From Halichondria panicea (Eukaryota; Porifera; Demospongiae; Suberitida; Halichondriidae), in assembly GCF_963675165.1 (NCBI RefSeq), contig NC_087378.1, positions 6,839,573 through 6,903,572 on the forward strand: a stretch of 64,000 nt of DNA, given 5' to 3'. The position numbers and the translations under genes are program-made. The notes beneath the pieces are model-generated. The model saw only the letters and a program-made list of their open reading frames with translations, was not told where the DNA came from and searched no databases. This document shows positions 55,090-64,000 of the stretch, piece after piece; positions within the stretch are counted from its first letter, which is position 1; each line of letters opens with the position of its first letter.

Positions 55090-58000
55090 ATGTCGCTGTC
55101 TTTAGATAAGGGCGAACTTCTGCCGGCTGTTTCCTCGACGCTACAGTCTCTGACCGAGCAGAGAAAGTTGGATTACAGTCGGTCCTGCATTAAACTGGTG
55201 GATCGGGTTGAAAACAAGTACCCTCTGGCTGACATTATCATGAGCAGGTACGTCTGTATGTACATATCTGAATTCCTATGTTAGTAGGTATTGCATGCTC
55301 TAGTTGTACCGGGACAAAGGTGAATGGAAATCTTGTTGGCGAGGGGAGTGCCAAGTTCCACGATGGACACTCGTATCAGGTAGAGAGATGTGATTGGACG
55401 ATGCATGTCATGTGATCATCCACTGATGTAGGGATGTTTCAGCAATGGATTCATGGATGGACAGGGAAAGTATACATGGAAGGATGGCGTTGTGTATGAG
55501 GTAAATAAAAATCCATCATACAATGTATGGTGACAAAAGTGATGATCCTTTCCCCAGGGAGATTTCAGAGAGTGTAAGATCACAGGACAGGGAACATATA
55601 TCTGGCCTGATGGAAGGTACTTGTAACTTGGTGACATAGTTCATCTAATCTAATCATTCTTTTACATATGCAGTACTTATGCTGGTGAGGTTCTCAAGGG
55701 CAAGCGTCACGGTACTGGAACGTACTATTGTGCACACACGAGTGCAACATACACTGGCAGCTGGGTGGGCGGGGCCAGAGAGGGACAAGGCAAACTGGTA
55801 TACGATGAAAACGGACTCAGCTACTATGATGGAGAGTGGGCGTCCAATCGGATAGAGGGATATGGAGTGAGGAAATACAGGTGAGAGTGTGTTCTACGAA
55901 CTTTTCCATGGCTTCGTGCTTTGGAGTGTATAATTATCTATAGCCTAATTTTTTATATTGCTGTATTGCTGTTAAAGGACCTCTATCTCATTGCACTCAC
56001 AATGTCACGCTCTTACCCGACCTTGCACCCAGGTCTGGCAATGTGTACGAGGGTATGTGGCATGCCAACAAGCGTGAAGGTCAGGGGACCATGTCCTGGT
56101 TGGATCGAGGAGAGAGATACAGTGGGGAGTGGGTGAGCGGTGTGCAGACTGGATACGGGGAACATGTGTGGATTATCGGTGGGACAGACAATGCTCAGGT
56201 ACTGTACCAATAGTGGTGTTGTTGTGTTGCTATGTGATGGTTTTGCCTTACATGCAGTACCCTGTGTGCAATCGCTATGTTGGAGACTGGGAGAATGGAG
56301 TAAGAGAAGGCAAGGGAACCTTCTATTATGCAAGGTAATCATTGATCACTATTGATCACGATTGGCTAGCCACTATAATTATAGAGTATTTCTTATTGTC
56401 TTAGCTGGTTCATCCGTGTACGTATGTGTAGTGTGCTTATCATCAAATTACGGTCTCACTGTTTAATTGTAACCCTCTCCATACAGTGGTGGAGTGTACA
56501 CTGGTGAATGGGCCAACAACAAGAAGCATGGTCAGGGACGATTTGTGTTCCAGAGTGGCAAGATCTACGAGGGACTATTTGATGCTGACACGATGGCAGA
56601 CGAACAGAGCTCTTCTCTGAGAGAAAGGGTTTTCAGACCAAAGACCCCTTTAGGCAGTCTCATCGGTGAGAGCTGTTTTTACTTTATGCCTTATAGGAGT
56701 AGCTATTATGTACATTCATAGAATTACCTGTTATACTGTGTATTTGATTGTGCAGCAGTGCCTAGTCTGTACCCGTTCAAAACCGTGTACATTTCCTCTA
56801 GGTGACATTGACAGTTCAGAGCAGCTGAGTGGAGGTTCTGTGACTGAGAAATTCAATCTTCAGATCCATCGAGTCATCCCGCTCCATGATGACAAGCAGC
56901 ACGAGCTGAAGCAGGTCCACTGCGTTCTACTACGGTTCATTACACAGCTCAAAGTCATCTATCATCTGTATAGGTACAGCGGTGTGCCTTAATGTAGCTG
57001 GAAAATATCCTAGAAAAATAGTTTTGACCTAAAGGAATTCTTCAAGCCCCTGAGTGTTAGTTGTCAAGATTCTATATGCTTATAAGACACTTATAATGTA
57101 TTGTGTATAGTAATTAATACCACCACTCCTTCCCCCCACACAGCTCTCTAGGTTGCTCTGAGGCAGTGGCCTCCCCACAACGCACCATGACAAGACTACA
57201 GCTATGGAGGTTACTCAGGGACTGTAAGCTACACCATCTCGGCTTCACACTCTATGAGGCTGACATCGCAATAGGTACAGTCACTAGCAAGACTGTGATC
57301 TGTATCCGATCTTTGACTGTATTGACTGTATCAGCCATACGTGTACTGTAAATACACATTACACAGTTTGATTGTGTGCAAAACTTGGAAGCTTTCAGAA
57401 TATGATTTTCACCATTCAATAAAAAACCATTCTGCAGATCCTGACTCCCCTGCCTCCTCTGCCCACGATCCAAACACCACCTTCCTGATGAGGGAGTTCC
57501 TACAAGTACTGGTCTTCCTAGCAAATTTTATCTATAATGAGAAGGGTATCCCCACCAGCCAGCGTTCTAATGACACCCTGAATGGTCGACTGTCGAGGCA
57601 TCTTTCTGAGCTGATATCAACCCACATCCTGCCGCTAGCAGGGTCCCTCGGAGAGCTACTGTATGGACAGGGCAGGGAGAACACTGAGCTGACAATGAGT
57701 TACAGGGAGGACGTGTGGAGACTGTTTGAGAGCATCAGAAACAAAGTACTTGTATTATACAGTTTCATGTAACGTGCACTTTACTTTGTTATTGAGCATG
57801 TGTACAACAGCATGGACATTAATTTTTGTACATGTACACTTCTAATCTAGCAAATTGAAGTGGTACATATTGTACATACATTCTCAACTCTACAGAGTGC
57901 TACTGATGAGAGAGCAGTCACTGTTAGAGACACACTCTTGCTCCTCCAGGTGTGTTACTGTACATGCACTAGCTACTATGGTGTTTACACCGTGTACCCA

Positions 58001-58552
58001 CTAGGACTGCGGCATGATCAATGGAGTTCTCACAGCTGCAAAGGTCACCTCTCTCCTGGTTAAAGATGATCCCCTGGCTTACAATGAGGGCTACTACAAC
58101 ACAGACCTCAATGTATGTGAACTCATCTACTATTCCACTCGGTGTCTTTCCTCCAGTTATCACTTTTCTTTGCTAAGTGGTTTCCATAGGCTATCAATTT
58201 CCCTGTACACTATATAGTAACTCATACAAGGTAATGTCCCATGTGTAGGTTGTGTTCCTTGAGTTCTTTGAGGCCCTCCTCAAGTGTGCAGTTGAATGGT
58301 CCTCCAACCATGTCTCTGTCATAGTGGTACCGGAACAGGAGGAAGTAGGTTAACAATCTACGTAGTTGCTAGCGTGACAACGGTTCCTGTATAGCTTTAA
58401 TGTGTTAACACCCTATGATATAATGCATTCTCACATTAACCCCTCGGCCCTCACTCACACAGAACCCTGAAAGTCCCAAAAGTCCCACTGAGGGATGGAG
58501 CAACACTCTGCAAACTTTCTTCACTGACTTTCTCTCTAGAGTTAGGTATTAA
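55090..58552 (+). CDS. RSPH10B: Radial spoke head 10 homolog, MORN-repeat protein
   Basis: Fifteen exons: 55090-55247, 55304-55379, 55432-55500, 55558-55616, 55674-55880, 56033-56198, 56258-56334, 56487-56665, 56802-56973, 57144-57274, 57438-57745, 57896-57949, 58005-58112, 58249-58344, 58463-58552; 649 residues. A helical N-terminus (1-53) is followed by about nine MORN repeats at about 60-320 (GFMDGQGKYTWKDG, GEVLKGKRHGTGTYY, GEWANNKKHGQGRFVF). The C-terminal half matches RSPH10B (SLGCSEAVASP, LQLWRLLRDCKLHH, VVFLEFFEALLKCAVEW). RSPH10B is part of the radial spoke head of motile cilia and flagella, so it should be expressed in choanocytes, larval cells or sperm (inference). Confidence 0.9.
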
Positions 58553-58719
58553 CTTGTCATCATGCCTTAATTGTATGTCTTTCACAAAATTATAATTGAC
58601 ACATTACATTGGCAAAAGGGAGATATCTAATTATTGGAAAATATAAAAGACAGGTAGTAGCATCTATGGTAGCATGCAGTCAAAAAAGGACATCTAATTA
58701 CAAATAATCTATAGCTACA

Positions 58720-61700
58720 TTATACATTGTGGTCCCACTGAACCCCAACGGTGGGTGGAGCCATATTGAAACCAGGCTCTGGTACAGTATAGGTCTCCTC
58801 GATACTTGAAAAACGCCTCAGCTGTTCTTTATTGGAAGAGGCCTCGTTAAAGTTAGGTTCCGACGTATTAACTGTTTCTTCTAGCCTTGAGTCCCTTGTA
58901 GTGCTGCTTTGAGAAGCCTGTGCTTTGTGCCTCTTCTCGATATCTTTTTGCAGTATCAGTTTTTTGCCATTGTTAGGTTCAACATCATCCACGTCATAGG
59001 CACCAGAATGATAGCAACTCTTCAGACAATGCTTGTTCAGATACATATTGGGTTGTTGCTCATCAACTGGAAGGATAGAATAGTTAGGGTTATACATGTA
59101 TTGACTTCACAATTCAGTAACCACCCTAGTTCTGAATGGCATCACAATCCTTGCCTGATTGCATATTCTACTGGTCTAGTCGCAACGGTTTTTACTCAAA
59201 GTAATTACGTACGGTGCTACGGCTTACAGTATTCTTTGAGTCCCTCGTTGTAGAACCTCAGGTGATGAATGAACACTACAAAAGTTATCAGCACAAACAG
59301 TAGGACAAGGGAACCTGCAGTCAGATAAATTATAATCATGCAGCGTCCATACTAATGCACACCCGAGCACATGGTGATAAGGAGTGGTGAAGGTCAGAGA
59401 CAAACCCAATCTCAAACAAAAGGGTGTAAAAAAAGCACAGTTTTGCAGCAAGGATTCAATGGTAAAGCAAGTATGGATAATGACTAAATCAAATACCGAA
59501 GATTTCAGAACAGAACTGCTATCATTTCATAGGGCCTATAAACAACCCGTGTGCAAACAATTAATGGATCTCACCGAGCATAATGAGGTTTGCAAAGTCC
59601 TCCACTCTGTCGAGAGCGAAGAGAGCTTGCACCTCAGTGTCTGTAAAGTTGGTGCCCTGCAGACCGGTGGCATTAAGGAGTGCAGCTGTTTGGTTGGCCA
59701 CCTCCTCAACACGTATCAAGCACAGAGGGCAACTCAGGGTGGCAAACCTGAGGGGGAGGGAGGAAGTTGCATGGTTAAAGAGGGGTACTGGAAGGAGACA
59801 GTGAGGCATGGCTGACATTTTTGGGGGTTATAAAATAATTTGTGAAATTAAGAGTAACAGATGCTGTGAATTAACACACACCTAATAATGCTCTAGAGGA
59901 ATGTTGCTAGTGTGGACTCACCTGACAATCTTGAAGACACAGTAGGCAACCAACACAAAAGCAGCTACAAACATCAGGACGTAACCAAACCTCCACTCAT
60001 ACGTCACCTGAGTCAAAAATACACACAGATTCATACACGTACAATAAAAATTGCGGAAGTTAAAGACGGTCGATTTATAGAGAAGTTGAAAGGGTGAGCA
60101 CTGTATAACAAACAAGTTGTTTGTATAGACTCACCACGAGATAGATGATGGGATAAGCAAGGACCAAAATAACAAACGAGAGCACAACAGTTATTCCCCA
60201 CTCATAATTTTCCCGTGTCAATATCAGAATACACTGCCCAACGGTAAACATGAGCTGTGGTAGAGAAACCATGATAAACAGCCTAGAAGTTGGACACACA
60301 CACGTGTACTTACCAAGAACAGAATGACTATCTTGATCAGGCTCATCAGGATTTGATACACTCGATAGTAGTCTAGGGAGAGAAAGAGTACAACAGTCAT
60401 TTAGGAACTACACAAATACATAACTGGGGTTCATAATACTTGGCTAGGCCGAAAAGTCACTCTCTCCGGAGCTGCATATCACTACACATCACAAGATTAT
60501 GTATACACTATGGAAACAGTGAACTTAACATATCAAAAATGATACTACATTTTGGAGCTTTGAGCTTCTCTATTATGATGCAACGTCAGACAATTTGTAA
60601 ATAGACACTTGAACTATTTCAGCTCACACCTACTCACATCTCATGGCAGGATTGCAGTTGAGCAGACGATATGTCTTCCAGCCAAACTCCACGTAGATGG
60701 TGAGAGAGAGCAGGCCAAACAGAGCAGTGAAGATGAGCAGAATGAACACCTAGGGAGGGGGGGGGAGTGATACAACAGATGAGAGGACACAGGATATTGT
60801 ATACAAATTTGGTGTACCTACATGTGAGAGTAGGTTATAAAGTGTATCAGGAGTGAGTGCACTACTATTAATATGATTATGCGGTCTGCTGCAAAAAAAG
60901 CACTCCGAACCTCTTCAAACTACACTAATGAACTAGAGCACTAAAGTGCAAACCCTCGGCTGGTGACATGATAATAAAGAAACCAGAAGAGTGATAATGC
61001 AGTGCATGTAGCATGTATGACTAGCACAGCAACTCAAGAGCAATAAAACTAAACCAGACTTGGAGGCATGCTGAAACATTGAGTGGTACATGTCACATTA
61101 GACATGCACTGTGGACAGGGATGACAGCAAAGAAGCCTGGAGCTTAGACTTAAAGAGGTATGGCTCCTGCCAGGCTGGAGTATAGGATCCAGAGTCAGCC
61201 AACAACCAGTCACAATTTTAGCTTTCTACTATAATTATATTTGGTAAGGATCACTTCAGCTGCAACTACGTAATCAAGGCCACGTGTAGCTAGCTAGCTG
61301 CCAACGTGCAAGTTCAAGCTTCTTAGCTTTTGCTCGACAATGAAGCTTTAACATCAAAATCTGCCACTATTTAAATCAAGATATTGTTGTGTGAAGGCTA
61401 TCTATGCTGTAAACGCAGCGCTGTGGCATCCAGGTGAGTAGATATACCTGTGCATGACAAACAAACAAACAAACAAACAAACAAACAGACCAACATACTA
61501 CTATACCCGTGGCCGCCCACGCGCGCCTCGGGTAACAAGGAAACACTAGGAATCAAAAACAGTTCCTAAAGTGCATTCACGATACCTACACGTAGTAACT
61601 CTTTTAAGTCTCTTATGACTATAATTATGCTAAGCTCTGAGCACTCACATTGCTCATAGCTAGATAGCCGACAAATGTGATGGGCTCACAAGCAATTCCA

Positions 61701-63309
61701 AATCCCCTGAACTGGTACACTTGGAGACAAGCATAGCCCATAGCGAGAATGTTGAGCACCATGAATGCATACACCTCTACAATGTTCTTCTGGGTCATCT
61801 GCGCGAGTGTGTGTGGTTACAATGTGTTACTAAGGTATGTGCGTCTGTGGTAAAGACTTACGGCATATACACACAGGCCAAAGTTGTAAAGCACCAGTGC
61901 AATGAAAAAGTAGACATAGATGGCTTTATCTTCCCCAAAACGCTGAAAACATGAAAAAGTACACAAAGTTAAAAATTACACAATACTACTAATTTCTTCT
62001 CGACTTACTGGAAAAGTGGAGTTGCCTGAGATACTGAAATTTTCTGGTATTCTGCCGTCTTCACTGATCAGGGATGTTTGCAGACATTCCACATACTCTG
62101 GTAGTCTATCATCAGTGAAGCGCCCCAACACAGCAATGGTTATCTGGATTCCAGACACTGCCAGAACTGTGTGTGTGAGTGAGTGAGAGTGTGTGTGATA
62201 ACAGAGACCCCACTGTGTGTGTGCGTTGTGTGTATGTGTGCAGATTAAGTTATACTCTATGTACACAAAACCTCCTGGAGCAATATGAGATTGAAATGCC
62301 AGCTTGTATAGCTATCAGTGAATTGTCGAACCACACCCTGCCCTAGAAATGCACAACAATCGAAAGCTGACCATGCTACTACTTTCAAGGTTGCTGTTTA
62401 TCTGCTCTAGAAGGAAACCAGTCTATATATACCGTGAAAGATTTGTCACAGCGTATAAATTTGCTCGATAAGGTATGCATGAAGCCTGAGGGAAACACAC
62501 CACAGCAATTATCACCATGACTATGCGTATAATGCTATGTCAGAAATTTAACTTCCAAATATGAAAGGTTAACGATGCTAAGGACAACAAAGTAGAGGCT
62601 GTTTAATAATACACTTGGCTCAAGTATACAAATTATATTGGAGAAATGATTAAACCTTCGTAAAGGAAATGAGCTAAAGCTTGGTTTTACCCTGTCACCT
62701 AATGGCACCATGTATTACAATAAGGTGTTGTCCCTTGGCTCAGATAATTCACACGACCAGGAGCTGTTTGACAGAGGAACTGACTAGCTAGAGCTAGAGC
62801 TTCCTACAATGCAATTGGATGCTTGTTAATTTTTTTGTCTCGGTAGACTTATACAGTCATATCATGCATATCCAATCCAATTCCCAGGGTACACATAGTC
62901 TTTAGTATAACCAGGGGCACATGAGGAGCTCCTGGTATAACTAAAGCATACTGCACACCACATGTATCTACATGTACACATCAACAACTTTTCAGTAGCA
63001 CATACTACAAACACAACATGGAGCTTAAACAAACACAGCTAGCTAGTTACAGCCTCCCTTACATTGCATCAAGGAGAGGAATAGGAAGAACCAGGAGGCA
63101 CAACTGAGACCACCGCATCCCTCAGCAACCTTCGTTCTGTGCCCTTTCCTGCGGGGGAGGTGTGCTCTGTACTGCTCCAGAACGTCGTTAGCTCCAACCA
63201 GCACAAACGAATCTCCTACAGTGCTCTCCAACATTGAGGACTGTCTCTGGTGCTCTCCTCCAGAGTTGCCCCCATTAGTAGTGTGTCCGTTAATAGAGTT
63301 GTGCTCCAT
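58720..63309 (-). CDS. Multi-pass membrane protein, family uncertain
   Basis: Eleven exons in coding order: 63309-63063, 62166-62009, 61942-61862, 61798-61649, 60749-60638, 60372-60314, 60254-60135, 60007-59922, 59747-59575, 59314-59228, 59066-58720; 539 residues. After a hydrophilic N-terminus about eight hydrophobic segments follow (for example FFIALVLYNFGLCVYA, FILLIFTALFGLLSLTIYV, VLMFVAAFVLVAYCVF). Between the first two lies a soluble loop with N-glycosylation sites. Before the last segment is a loop with EEVANQTAALLNATG. The C-terminal tail of about 115 residues is charged. The motif GWKTYRLLNCNPAMR with YYRVYQILMSLIKI and the segment order recall fungal UPF0658 Golgi membrane proteins; I hold this loosely. 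Introns at 60750-61648 and 62167-63062 show only a CAAA microsatellite. Confidence 0.72.
61457..61487. repeat. CAAA microsatellite
   Basis: About seven ACAA/CAAA units in an intron of the multi-pass membrane gene. Confidence 0.9.
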
Positions 63310-63537
63310 CTTTAAAGTTTTAGCAGCAAATCGACTTTTGAGCTTTAGCTTGTACAGCCTTGTATTTTAATTTTGCTTGTACATGCTACTTCCGGTATGG
63401 TTTTATTTACACTTGCAATTAAACCACATCCGGTCACCCTAAATTGGACAAGTTAAATTTTGGTACATGAACCGTCATAAAATTGTGATAAAATAGAACT
63501 CTATGCAGTCTCTATATGTACACAACAATTGTTTCTC

Positions 63538-63976
63538 CTAAGTCGAATTGAGGCCCCAGTTGTAGGTCTGAAATTTAATCTTGATTTCTTTGCCTGGCTC
63601 TTGGGTCATTGTCCTAAGCTGCTCTTTCTTGCTGCAGTCGGGTAAATGGTCGATCACAAACTGGATCAGCTGCAATAAAAAATATCCACTGAATCACACA
63701 ATACTGTAGGTCAAGCTTGCTAATGAACATAGGCCTACTTCGATAGCAGCTAGGTTGAGGCATCTACATAGCTAGGCTATACCCCCCTCACCACCCCTAA
63801 AAGTATTGAGATTAACACAAACTAGAGAGGAGAAATTCTTCAAGCTGCTCTCAACAAACGTCTGTGTTTCCTCAACACACTGAAGGTTCAGGAAATCACA
63901 AGCGGTATAAACTCACCTCTTGGTTAGATGACCCAAAGTCAACCCTGTACCACTTCATGATCATCGTCACACTGAT
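63538..63976 (-). CDS. 3' end of a DUF547-like gene (partial)
   Basis: Two phase-0 exons, 63976-63917 and 63669-63538, give the last 63 residues: ISVTMIMKWYRVDFGSSNQE, then LIQFVIDHLPD and finally FQTYNWGLNST. The pattern of a WYxxDFG stretch, a short helix and a closing YxWxLN is typical of the C-terminus of DUF547 proteins. Upstream exons lie beyond the window. Function of DUF547 is unknown. Confidence 0.6.
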
Positions 63977-64000
63977 CTATAATAGGAAGGATTGAATACA

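Overview
The window looks like nuclear DNA of an early-branching animal, most likely a demosponge. It is AT-rich and gene-dense, with introns of about 50-150 bp carrying GT..AG ends. It encodes metazoan families (Frizzled-type cysteine-rich domain, Sox HMG box, microcephalin, an AGO-clade Argonaute, RSPH10B, HBS1), and short fold-back repeats are scattered through introns and spacers. Species cannot be named from the sequence alone. Gene models below were built by hand from splice sites; exon phases were checked to close into one frame, but no transcript data were available.

Region 1 (about 1-24,300) is a cluster of related single-pass membrane proteins: seven apparently intact genes and two broken copies. 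Five intact genes and both broken copies lie on +, in places interrupted by repeats; one gene is on - and faces its neighbour head to head. All share one plan: signal-peptide exon, a small Cys-containing ectodomain over two exons, optional TSP1 or EGF-like modules, a Thr/Ser/Pro stalk, one membrane segment, and a cytoplasmic tail. Intron phases are the same throughout. Most tails share a juxtamembrane motif (Asp-x-x-Phe-x-Pro ... Ser ... Phe-x-Thr-Phe/Leu) and several share Tyr motifs (SGYVTD/E, YWN, a C-terminal DYxxP..F). I do not recognise the ectodomain as a named family. The cluster reads as a lineage-specific receptor family with variable ectodomains and a conserved signalling tail, and is the best candidate here for an undescribed system. 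Next to it (24,637-26,750) is a secreted Frizzled-CRD protein.

Region 2 (27,242-46,000) holds housekeeping and regulatory genes. HBS1 (ribosome-rescue GTPase) on - has an alternative terminal exon that carries the exosome-binding PSPDD motif of SKI7, so the locus appears to make both HBS1 and SKI7 by splicing. An AGO-clade Argonaute with a full DEDH slicer tetrad lies head to head with it. Then come an immunoglobulin-domain receptor (-) and microcephalin (+), again head to head.

Region 3 (46,000-64,000) has a 4.3-kb gene-free stretch downstream of a single-exon Sox gene (-), a DIPP-type Nudix hydrolase (-) head to head with the radial-spoke gene RSPH10B (+), a multi-pass membrane protein of uncertain family (-), and the 3' end of a DUF547-like gene (-) that runs off the window. 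No tRNA, rRNA or CRISPR was seen. Mobile DNA consists only of short non-autonomous fold-back elements and tandem repeats.
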